NCBI GenBank assembly: GCA_964509075.1
Contig: CAZDWC010000005.1
Span: forward strand, 62,001 to 126,000
DNA from: UBA7239 sp964509075
Lineage (GTDB): Bacteria; Pseudomonadota; Gammaproteobacteria; Pseudomonadales; UBA7239
Direction of reading: 5' to 3'
DNA: 64,000 bases
Shown here: positions 49,784 to 56,298 of the stretch, piece after piece
How positions within the stretch are numbered: the stretch's first letter is position 1
Layout of the letters: each line of letters starts with the position of its first letter
The notes under the pieces: model-generated
Seen by the model: the letters and a program-made list of their open reading frames with translations, nothing else
What the model was told of the DNA's origin: nothing
The model's database searches: none
Made by a program: the position numbers and the translations under genes

Positions 49784-50797
49784 GTGTTGCGCGAACATGT
49801 CGACCTGCAGTCCTACAATACACTCGCTCTGCCGGCGCGCGCGCGCTATTTTTGCGAGCCGGGTGACCGCGATGAATTGAATGCGGTGCTGGCGATGGCG
49901 CGCGAGCAGCAGTTGCAGGTGCTGGTGCTGGGCGAGGGCAGCAACATGGTGCTGACGCGTGACTATCCGGGTCTGGTGCTGCGCCTGATGGATCGTTCGA
50001 TTCTTGTTGAAAGCGAAGATGAAACGACAGTGCGCGTGCGTGTTGGTGCCGGCTGCAACTGGCATCAATGGGTGGAAACTGCGCTGGCGCGGGGTTGGTA
50101 CGGTCTGGAGAATCTGGCCTTGATTCCCGGTACCGTAGGCGCTGCGCCGGTGCAGAATATTGGTGCTTACGGTGTGGAAGTCGCGCAGCGCATTGTGTCA
50201 GTCAATGCTGTGCGCATCGACAATGGTGAAACGCTGCAGCTCGATAATCCAGCATGTTTGTTTGCTTATCGCAACAGTATTTTCAAGCAGGCACTGGCGC
50301 ATCAGGTGGTGATTACATCAGTGGTGTTTGTGTTGTCAAAAGTGCCACAGCTGCAGGCTGACTATGCTGCCTTGCGTGATTACCTCGCACAACATGTGAC
50401 ATCAGAACTCACGCCGGCACTGGTGAAGGATGCAGTTTGTGAAGTGCGTCGTTCCCGTCTGCCTGATCCGCATGTTTCACCCAATGTGGGCAGTTTTTTC
50501 AAGAACCCGCAGATTGCGCCGCAGCATTTTGAGCGGTTGCTGCAACAATATCCGCAGATAGCTTTTTATCCGGGTGAGAATGGTCAGGTAAAAATTGCGG
50601 CGGCGTGGCTGATTGATCGTCTGGGCTGGAAAGGGCGTTGCATGGGCAGTGCCTGTGTTCACGACAAACAGGCACTGGTGCTGGTGAATCGCGGTGGTGC
50701 GAGTGGTGAAGATATGCTGGCACTGGCCGATGCCATTCGCGCCGATGTACAGTCGCATTTCGGTATCGCGCTCGAATACGAGCCATGGATATGGTGA
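49784..50797 (+). CDS. murB: UDP-N-acetylenolpyruvoylglucosamine reductase
   Basis: A 337-residue FAD enzyme that reduces UDP-GlcNAc-enolpyruvate to UDP-MurNAc for peptidoglycan. The GTG start is three bases after the phosphatase stop. Family features are Ser-Tyr-Asn-Thr-Leu near the N terminus, Leu-Gly-Glu-Gly-Ser-Asn-Met-Val, Ile-Pro-Gly-Thr-Val-Gly-Ala-Ala-Pro-Val-Gln-Asn-Ile-Gly-Ala-Tyr-Gly, and Asn-Val-Gly-Ser-Phe-Phe-Lys-Asn-Pro containing the catalytic Ser. The Tyr in the loop and length indicate the type I (E. coli-like) form. Confidence 0.97.
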   Translation: MLREHVDLQSYNTLALPARARYFCEPGDRDELNAVLAMAREQQLQVLVLGEGSNMVLTRDYPGLVLRLMDRSILVESEDETTVRVRVGAGCNWHQWVETALARGWYGLENLALIPGTVGAAPVQNIGAYGVEVAQRIVSVNAVRIDNGETLQLDNPACLFAYRNSIFKQALAHQVVITSVVFVLSKVPQLQADYAALRDYLAQHVTSELTPALVKDAVCEVRRSRLPDPHVSPNVGSFFKNPQIAPQHFERLLQQYPQIAFYPGENGQVKIAAAWLIDRLGWKGRCMGSACVHDKQALVLVNRGGASGEDMLALADAIRADVQSHFGIALEYEPWIW

Positions 50798-51417
50798 CAC
50801 CTGAACAGTCATTGTTTGGCGGTGTCGAGCGCATTGTGTTGCCGGATGCGAAATTATTTTACTGGTCAAATTTTATCGCTTCGCTTGAAGCCGATGATAT
50901 TTTCCGGCAACTGGAAAACGCCATTGGCTGGCGGCAGGACACAATAACAATCGCTGGTAAAACGATCCTGATACCTCGTCTCAATGCCTGGTATGGTGAT
51001 TCCGGTGCTGTCTACGCCTATTCCGGCATTCGCTTTAATGCTTTGCCGTGGTTGCCGGTGTTGCGGGATTTGCGCAAGCGTATTACCGATCAACTGACAC
51101 AGGAAGTCGGGCTTGCAGCCAGCTTCAACAGTGTGTTGGCCAACTGGTATCGCAACGGTGAAGACAGTGTGGTCTGGCATGCCGATGATGAGCCGGAGCT
51201 GGGCCGCAATCCGCTGATCGCTTCCTTGAGTCTTGGTGCCAGCAGGCGCTTCATGCTCAAGCATATGCAAAGCAAACAGACGTTTGAAATTACTTTGCCC
51301 AGCGGTTCATTGCTGGTAATGGCGGGGACAACGCAACACCATTGGCAACATCAGGTGCCGAAAGAAAAATCGGTCACTGCAGGCAGAATCAATCTGACAT
51401 TTCGCACGGTTGTGTAA
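50785..51417 (+). CDS. AlkB-type 2-oxoglutarate/Fe(II) dioxygenase
   Basis: A 210-residue protein overlapping the end of murB by 13 bases. The active-site pattern fits the ABH2/AlkB group: Asn-Trp-Tyr-Arg-Asn-Gly-Glu-Asp then Trp-His-Ala-Asp-Asp-Glu-Pro-Glu-Leu-Gly, where His and the first Asp bind iron, a second His in Gln-His-His-Trp-Gln-His and the C-terminal Arg-Ile-Asn-Leu-Thr-Phe-Arg with the oxoglutarate-binding Arg. It likely removes alkyl lesions from DNA or RNA bases oxidatively. It does not pair with ada here, and no ada box was identified. Confidence 0.94.
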   Translation: MDMVTPEQSLFGGVERIVLPDAKLFYWSNFIASLEADDIFRQLENAIGWRQDTITIAGKTILIPRLNAWYGDSGAVYAYSGIRFNALPWLPVLRDLRKRITDQLTQEVGLAASFNSVLANWYRNGEDSVVWHADDEPELGRNPLIASLSLGASRRFMLKHMQSKQTFEITLPSGSLLVMAGTTQHHWQHQVPKEKSVTAGRINLTFRTVV

Positions 51418-51421
51418 TTTT

Positions 51422-52399
51422 TTATACCTGAGCTTGCAACTTCGAGAGGGCTTCTTCAATAATTTCCGTCGTTGCGCCGCGCTTGTGAGCTTGTTCGCTG
51501 ATGTGACGGCGAAACTGGCGTGAACCCGGAACATTGTGCCACAGGCCCAGCAAGTGCCTGGTCAGCGCAGTTAATGCCGTGCCGTTTTGTATTTCGCGTT
51601 CGCAATAGGCCGCGTATTGGCGGGTAATGGCAATGCGATCCGCTTTCTCACTATCGTCGCCAAATAGTTGCCGGTCGACGTCGGCGAGAAAATAGGTGTT
51701 GTGCCAGGCCTCGCGACCGATCATCACGCCATCCACATGCTGCAGATGCTGCTGCGATTCATCCAGCGTCTTGACGCCGCCGTTGATGACAATGCGCAGG
51801 TGAGGGCGCAGTTGTTTCAGGCGATACACCCAGTCGTATTTCAGTGGTGGGATTTCGCGGTTTTCCTTCGGGCTCAAGCCTTTCAGCCAGGCGTTGCGCG
51901 CGTGCACAATTACCGTTTGGCAGGGGCTGTCTGTCGTGACATCAATAAAATGAAGGAAATCGTCGAAGTCTTCTTGCTGGTCAATGCCGGTGCGGCATTT
52001 GAGTGTGACTGGCATGCGATGCTGTTCGCCCATTGCGCGCAGGCAGTCGCGCACCAGCAACGGCTCGGCCATCAAGCAGGCACCAAAACTGCCACTTTGA
52101 ACCCGATCACTCGGGCAGCCGCAGTTCAGATTTAATTCGTCGTAGCCGTAATCGTTGGCAATTTGCGCGCATTCACGTAATTGTGCGGGGTCAGACCCTC
52201 CCAACTGCAGAGCAACAGGGTGCTCTTCCTTGTTGAAAGCAAGCAGCCGCTCGCGCTTGCCGTGCAGAATGGCAGCGCAGGTAATCATTTCCGTGTACAG
52301 CAGTGTATTTTTAGTGAGCAGACGCGCGAGGTAGCGGAAGTGCTTGTCCGTTACGTCGATCATCGGCGCAATAGAAAATCTATAACTTGATGGATGCAT
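51422..52399 (-). CDS. dusA: tRNA-dihydrouridine synthase A, 5' end rebuilt by an insertion
   Basis: The 325-residue flavoenzyme reduces uridines 20/20a of tRNA. The ATG at 52399 is followed by Ser-Ile-Ala-Pro-Met-Ile-Asp-Val-Thr-Asp, then Glu-Met-Ile-Thr, Leu-Asn-Cys-Gly-Cys-Pro-Ser-Asp-Arg-Val with the catalytic Cys, and Asn-Gly-Gly-Val-Lys. The codons for Ala-Pro-Met-Ile-Asp are the left 16-bp repeat of the inserted element; everything upstream of that, including the present start, lies inside the insertion. The displaced original start remains at 53720. Protein function should be unaffected, since the first ~15 residues vary. No good Shine-Dalgarno is seen. Confidence 0.95.
   Translation of the reverse strand: MHPSSYRFSIAPMIDVTDKHFRYLARLLTKNTLLYTEMITCAAILHGKRERLLAFNKEEHPVALQLGGSDPAQLRECAQIANDYGYDELNLNCGCPSDRVQSGSFGACLMAEPLLVRDCLRAMGEQHRMPVTLKCRTGIDQQEDFDDFLHFIDVTTDSPCQTVIVHARNAWLKGLSPKENREIPPLKYDWVYRLKQLRPHLRIVINGGVKTLDESQQHLQHVDGVMIGREAWHNTYFLADVDRQLFGDDSEKADRIAITRQYAAYCEREIQNGTALTALTRHLLGLWHNVPGSRQFRRHISEQAHKRGATTEIIEEALSKLQAQV
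52354..52369. repeat. Left attachment-like repeat within dusA
   Basis: CGTCGATCATCGGCGC, the reverse complement of the codons for Ala-Pro-Met-Ile-Asp in the current dusA. It is identical to the copy at 53681-53696; flanking bases differ immediately on both sides. It marks the boundary between the inserted element and native dusA. Confidence 0.82.
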
Positions 52400-52469
52400 T
52401 TGAATTTTTTTCTGTTCTGTCTGTTTCGAGTTGAGTTTTCTGTGCCTGTATGTGGAATTGCTGTTTTCT

Positions 52470-53516
52470 TTATATCTGCATGTTGCGAAGTAATTCCTTA
52501 TGTTCGTCACCACATATCTTGGCAAAGGAAGGCCACGCTTTTTTAATCAATCTTTTCATAGGAGAGGGCATTGCTTCTCGCGCAGCTATCAATGTATCTA
52601 TCTCCTGATTGCTGACGCATACGGCCAAGCATGCAGCTTGAGCGAGATCTTTGCCGGCCTTGGCAGAAAAAGTAACGGGCCTTAATTGCGATACGGCAAT
52701 TTTATGCCAGCAAAATCGTTCAGGCATTGGTACGCGCACAGGAACAAGTTGCGATTTGCCGATTGCAATGGCTTCCATGCTTTCTACCAATAAGTAGTCC
52801 AGAAATTCCAATGCAGTGGCGTGGGCCCCCAGTTCCGGGATTGTTACTGACTGATAAGGTTTGTGTTGGCGGCTACTGGGTGCCAGCAAGTCCAGTTTGA
52901 TTTCTTTGCCCACCACTCGCCATGATGTGGCGGGTTCGCGGGGGTTAAGGCTGGGAACATCCACAAATTTAAGCCCAGTGTTTTGCAATATCTGCAGTAA
53001 GCCACCTGAGGGTAGTGCGCTGGCTAGAGCAACGGTCTGTGGACGTGCAATATCGACATCCTGTGTCGCCACGATGGGCTTTACGGCATAACCCAAATGG
53101 TTGGTGAGACAGCGAAATGCCCGCGTACCGACCAAAACGCCACCGCCTTTGAAGAAGCCGGCATTGGCCAATGCAGCCAGCACGATAGCAGAGGCATTGT
53201 CCTCGGCGGCTAGTCCCAATTTGCGCAGGTGCTTGGCTGTACGTTCAATCCGTTCCAGCTCTGCTTTTTGTGCCATGGCGGTGTCGTAACTGTCGCTTCC
53301 GACACTGCCTATATAGATTGGGCTTGCTGGCTTTCCGTTTGCTCCTATACGCCGCCATTTGGCATAGATGCCACCGCGTTCTTTTTCTTCCAGGGAAATA
53401 TGGCCGGGGGGAAGTGGATCAATCGTCATCTGTGCAAAGGCCAACTCTATAGCCGCAGCAAATTGATCCTGGATCATTTGATCAAAGGGAATCGCGCTGA
53501 ACTGAGCCTTGGCCAT
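52470..53516 (-). CDS. GSU2403-family nucleotidyltransferase-fold protein, cargo of the dusA element
   Basis: A 348-residue protein. The middle part shows the minimal nucleotidyltransferase pattern: Gly-Val-Leu-Val-Gly130-Thr131-Arg-Ala-Phe, then Thr-Gln-Asp153-Val-Asp155-Ile with the metal-binding Asp pair, and a later Leu-Asp-Leu-Leu strand. This matches PF12281 (GSU2403) proteins, which lie in the wider family that includes abortive-infection and toxin nucleotidyltransferases such as AbiEii and MenT; the catalytic residues appear intact. Upstream is an operator-like palindrome. It is the only gene of the inserted segment, and dusA begins 70 bases downstream, so it may be transcribed with dusA. 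Its substrate and whether it acts as a toxin are unknown; no antitoxin gene is adjacent. Confidence 0.85.
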   Translation of the reverse strand: MAKAQFSAIPFDQMIQDQFAAAIELAFAQMTIDPLPPGHISLEEKERGGIYAKWRRIGANGKPASPIYIGSVGSDSYDTAMAQKAELERIERTAKHLRKLGLAAEDNASAIVLAALANAGFFKGGGVLVGTRAFRCLTNHLGYAVKPIVATQDVDIARPQTVALASALPSGGLLQILQNTGLKFVDVPSLNPREPATSWRVVGKEIKLDLLAPSSRQHKPYQSVTIPELGAHATALEFLDYLLVESMEAIAIGKSQLVPVRVPMPERFCWHKIAVSQLRPVTFSAKAGKDLAQAACLAVCVSNQEIDTLIAAREAMPSPMKRLIKKAWPSFAKICGDEHKELLRNMQI

Positions 53517-53536
53517 GGAAATGCCGCCTTACGATT

Positions 53537-53569
53537 GTTGGGTAAAATAATACAATAGTTTTACCCAAC
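53537..53569. promoter_or_regulatory. Operator-like palindrome upstream of the nucleotidyltransferase gene
   Basis: Two perfect 11-base arms, GTTGGGTAAAA (53537-53547) and its complement (53559-53569), flank an 11-base AT-rich spacer 21 bases before the ATG. On the minus strand the spacer and arms include a TATTGT-like -10, so a protein dimer bound here would cover the promoter. There is no regulator gene in the element; autoregulation or a host factor is possible. Confidence 0.6.
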
Positions 53570-53654
53570 GCGACTTGCTTGATTGGGGTGCGCGTTAGAA
53601 GAAGGCTGCAGATTTGCTGCCATGGCATTTTGTTTTTTTATATCCATTTGAATT

Positions 53655-53720
53655 TTAATGGTTTTTTATAAAGTCTAACCCGTCGATCATCGGCGCCACC
53701 GAAATGCGGTGGGTGTCCAT
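53655..53720 (-). pseudogene. Displaced 5' fragment of the original dusA
   Basis: The fragment begins ATG at 53720 and encodes Met-Asp-Thr-His-Arg-Ile-Ser-Val-Ala-Pro-Met-Ile-Asp, a standard DusA N terminus; after the attachment repeat the frame continues into element sequence (Gly-Leu-Asp-Phe-Ile-Lys) and stops. The start lies two bases after the DUF2062 stop, so the ancestral order was DUF2062-dusA, translationally close. About 13 native codons remain. Confidence 0.8.
53681..53696. repeat. Right attachment-like repeat within the dusA remnant
   Basis: Second copy of CGTCGATCATCGGCGC, encoding Ala-Pro-Met-Ile-Asp in the displaced dusA start. It defines the right edge of the inserted element and lies 24 bases from the internal CATTTGAATTTT. 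Confidence 0.82.
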
Positions 53721-53722
53721 TG

Positions 53723-54289
53723 CTATTTTTTGAGCAAGCGCGCGCGTTGGCGTGCATTCCAGTCGCGAATGACATGCCAGCGCCAGAATGCCTGTACCAG
53801 AAAGTAGCTGATAGCGCCGAGGATTACGCCAAGTGATACGCAACCCAACAGCAGGGGTTGCCACACTTCCTGCAGCATCTGCTTGAAGGCGTTCAATTCT
53901 TCCTTGATGCCTGCGTGGGTCCACTCGAAATTCAGTAGGCTGTTAAGGTCGGTGTGGTGCTCCATGGGCATGAACCAGAGGCCTATGTGCAATGCGACGT
54001 AGATGATGGGCGGGCTGGTGAGCGGGTTGGTCAGCCATACCAGTCCGCAGGCTATCGGCAGGTTGGCCCTGATCCAGATGGCAATCAAGGCAGCCACCAG
54101 CATTTGTCCCGGGAATACCAGGAAGGCGAAGCCGGCAAACATCCCTGCCAGAAAGGCACGCGACACACTGTGGCGGTTGAGGTGCCAGAGGTTGGGGTCG
54201 TGGATTCTGTCACCGAGGGCTGACAGGTTGCCGCTTGCCAGCAGCTTGTGTCTGTCAATCGTGAAGCGTTTGAATATCTTTTTTGCCAT
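53723..54289 (-). CDS. DUF2062 domain membrane protein
   Basis: The ATG at 54289 (Met-Ala-Lys-Lys-Ile-Phe-Lys-Arg) gives 188 residues. The region Val-Ser-Arg-Ala-Phe-Leu-Ala-Gly-Met-Phe-Ala-Gly-Phe-Ala and Trp-Leu-Thr-Asn-Pro-Leu-Thr-Ser-Pro-Pro-Ile-Ile-Tyr matches DUF2062, with two to three membrane segments and a C-terminal basic tail. Its function is unknown; members occur as partners of glycosyltransferases and near comEC or exbB in gammaproteobacteria. Here it stood directly upstream of the original dusA. Confidence 0.9.
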   Translation of the reverse strand: MAKKIFKRFTIDRHKLLASGNLSALGDRIHDPNLWHLNRHSVSRAFLAGMFAGFAFLVFPGQMLVAALIAIWIRANLPIACGLVWLTNPLTSPPIIYVALHIGLWFMPMEHHTDLNSLLNFEWTHAGIKEELNAFKQMLQEVWQPLLLGCVSLGVILGAISYFLVQAFWRWHVIRDWNARQRARLLKK

Positions 54290-54366
54290 GATACCAACAG
54301 GCAAATGCTGAGCCGGCCATTATCCACATATTCAGGCTGGACGCATCCTCGCTATTTGCAGCAGAC

Positions 54367-55188
54367 TCAGAACAACTCCACGCCTGCGGCGCCTGCGTTC
54401 TTGTCGGCCGTGTTCCAGACAGGCAGGGATTGGCTGGACTCGCTGATGTGGTTGACCAGTTCGGTGATGGAAGAAAAATAGCCGTCCAGCTCGATATTCT
54501 TCTGCACCAGCTGCCGATGCTGCTCGGAGCAGAGGCGCATGACATCCAGGATGCTTTCTTCCTGGCCCTTCATGACGTCCATTTCAGTAATGATTTCCCG
54601 GATGTTGCTCACCATGCTTTCGATAGTCTTGTCGGCATGCAGGCTCAGGCTCTCGCAGTGGCGATTGATTTCCTGCAGCGTCTGGTCGAGCAGCCCCAGC
54701 AGTGCCGTTTGCTTGCCGCGCAGCTCGATTTCACGCAACAGGGCACGGGCGCGGTTGCTGGCGCCGTTGGCAATGGTGGCAATGGTGTCCTTGAGAATCC
54801 CCAGGCGGTATTCATTGGCGACAGGCATGTTCTCCACCAGGATACTGCAGTAGGGATAGCTGAAAATGCTGATGTTGTCTTCGCTATAAATGCGCTGTGT
54901 ATCGCGGCCTTGTGCCAGCTTTTCTCGCTGTTGTCCGCTGCAGTGTTCCGATTCCGTTACCAGATGCCCGTGTCCGTCGAGGATCTGGATGGTCGCCTGC
55001 AGGCCCAGCGCCTCGAGGGTATTCGTCAGATGGCTGACCAGATGCCGGCATTCGTGGCAGTCGTAGTTCTCTTCGAGAAAACGGATGGCCGTGCCGAGAT
55101 CGCTGGCATAGGCCATGGCCTGGTTGGCGATCTGCTGGACTTGATGCAATTGCTCGGTAAGTGCCTGCCGGATCTGGGAGTCAGTCAT
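54367..55188 (-). CDS. Soluble coiled-coil protein with Cys/His motif, unknown function
   Basis: A 273-residue protein without signal or membrane segment. The first ~45 residues are helical, then Tyr-Asp-Cys-His-Glu-Cys-Arg-His forms a small Cys/His cluster, followed by an alpha/beta stretch (Ala-Thr-Ile-Gln-Ile-Leu-Asp-Gly-His-Gly-His-Leu-Val, then Ser-Ile-Phe-Ser-Tyr-Pro-Tyr) that may be a GAF-like sensory module. A long C-terminal helical region resembles signalling coiled coils. Similar segments appear behind receiver domains in some response regulators, but no receiver is present here. I do not recognise the family with confidence. Confidence 0.65.
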   Translation of the reverse strand: MTDSQIRQALTEQLHQVQQIANQAMAYASDLGTAIRFLEENYDCHECRHLVSHLTNTLEALGLQATIQILDGHGHLVTESEHCSGQQREKLAQGRDTQRIYSEDNISIFSYPYCSILVENMPVANEYRLGILKDTIATIANGASNRARALLREIELRGKQTALLGLLDQTLQEINRHCESLSLHADKTIESMVSNIREIITEMDVMKGQEESILDVMRLCSEQHRQLVQKNIELDGYFSSITELVNHISESSQSLPVWNTADKNAGAAGVELF

Positions 55189-55254
55189 GCGGGTATCCTG
55201 CTACAGCGTTCCTGTATGCAAGGAGTATAGACACTGTCCGGAAAATCTCAGATT

Positions 55255-56280
55255 TCAGGCCGATAGAAAATCCAGCAGTAATCCGGTCAGTGGTTCTGGC
55301 TGTTCTTCGGGTATGAAGTGGCCGCAGGCGATGCCTGCGCAGTGCAGGTCAGTGAATGGGGCGGCGATACTGTCACTGTAGGGGTCACCGCCGGGTTGGT
55401 AATCCGCGATGGGCTCGCCATTCTGGAAGCCGCTAGGCAGCAACATCGGCGTATAGACATAGAGAGAGGGCGCTGTAATGGATTTGCCCAGGTCTTCCGG
55501 CGCGAAGCAGATAGCCTGTCGATAATCCGGATGCCTGAACGGCCCGCCCGGATGCTGCCAGATGTCGCGGCATGTATCTGCACTCATGCGATCCCAGTTG
55601 CCGTCCGCATCCTGACGGTAAAACGGCAGGGCGTCGCGATACAGGGACACGGAAGCTGCCTGTGTGCCCGGCTGGGCAAGGTTGTCGATGTAGTGATTCA
55701 GCGAGGCCTCGTCACACCAGCCCATGCCCGGCAGGGCCTGTGCGGGAAATGGCGAAATCACGCCTTCCGGATATTGCGCGGCTGCGCCGGTAAAACACCA
55801 GCGGGTAAACGCTTCATGTCCTTTGGCGAAGAAGTCTTCTGCCCAGCCCGGAACCTTGGCCCATAAGCCGTGCGCAGCCCAGTGCGGCCAGTGGGTGGTG
55901 GAGCAATCAATCAAGCACAGCTTTTTGATACGTTCCGGAAAATCCAGTGCCAGCTTGAAGGCGACCATGCCGCCCCAGTCGTGGCCGGCGACATGCGCAC
56001 GCTCGATATGCAGGGCATCCAGCAGGGAGGCGATGTCGGCGGCCAGTTGCGCGCGTGACAGCGGCAGCCCGGTTTTTTCTGTCAGGTCTGGCTTTTCTGA
56101 TAAACCAAAACCGCGCAGGTCAGGGGCAATGACACGGTAGTGTCTGGCCAGCTCCGGCATGAGCTTGTGCCAGCAGTGTGAGGTCTGCGGCCAGCCGTGG
56201 ATCAGCAACAACGGCTCACCCTGACCGGCCTCCAGATAATGCAGGTTCAGTCGGGACGTGCGGATGTGATGATTTTGCAT
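55255..56280 (-). CDS. Alpha/beta hydrolase (epoxide hydrolase/dehalogenase type)
   Basis: A 341-residue alpha/beta-hydrolase. It shows Leu-Leu-Leu-Ile-His-Gly-Trp-Pro-Gln (oxyanion hole), Val-Ala-Gly-His-Asp-Trp-Gly-Gly-Met-Val with Asp as nucleophile, which points to epoxide hydrolase or haloalkane/haloacetate dehalogenase rather than a Ser esterase, a large cap region with Trp and Phe residues, and a late Cys-Gly-His-Phe-Ile-Pro-Glu-Glu with the catalytic His. The acid is probably the Asp/Glu near Tyr-Val-Tyr-Thr. Substrate undefined. The gene lies next to the Nramp-like gene on the same strand, 18 bases away. Confidence 0.88.
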   Translation of the reverse strand: MQNHHIRTSRLNLHYLEAGQGEPLLLIHGWPQTSHCWHKLMPELARHYRVIAPDLRGFGLSEKPDLTEKTGLPLSRAQLAADIASLLDALHIERAHVAGHDWGGMVAFKLALDFPERIKKLCLIDCSTTHWPHWAAHGLWAKVPGWAEDFFAKGHEAFTRWCFTGAAAQYPEGVISPFPAQALPGMGWCDEASLNHYIDNLAQPGTQAASVSLYRDALPFYRQDADGNWDRMSADTCRDIWQHPGGPFRHPDYRQAICFAPEDLGKSITAPSLYVYTPMLLPSGFQNGEPIADYQPGGDPYSDSIAAPFTDLHCAGIACGHFIPEEQPEPLTGLLLDFLSA

Positions 56281-56298
56281 GCGTGTAACCCTCGTTAA

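Larger units (their letters stand above)
52354..53696. mobile_element. Small dusA-targeted insertion carrying a nucleotidyltransferase-fold gene
   Basis: A segment of about 1.33 kb is bounded by identical 16-bp copies CGTCGATCATCGGCGC at 52354-52369 and 53681-53696. Both lie in codons for the DusA Ala-Pro-Met-Ile-Asp motif; beyond the right copy is a truncated dusA start in frame with a 'clean' DUF2062-dusA junction. dusA is a known target of a tyrosine integrase family that rebuilds its 5' end, which fits exactly. Inside is one gene (GSU2403-type), a promoter palindrome and AT-rich ends; no integrase, recombination directionality factor or other mobility gene is present. A 12-bp sequence CATTTGAATTTT also occurs near both ends (52397-52408 and 53645-53656). 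Confidence 0.8.
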
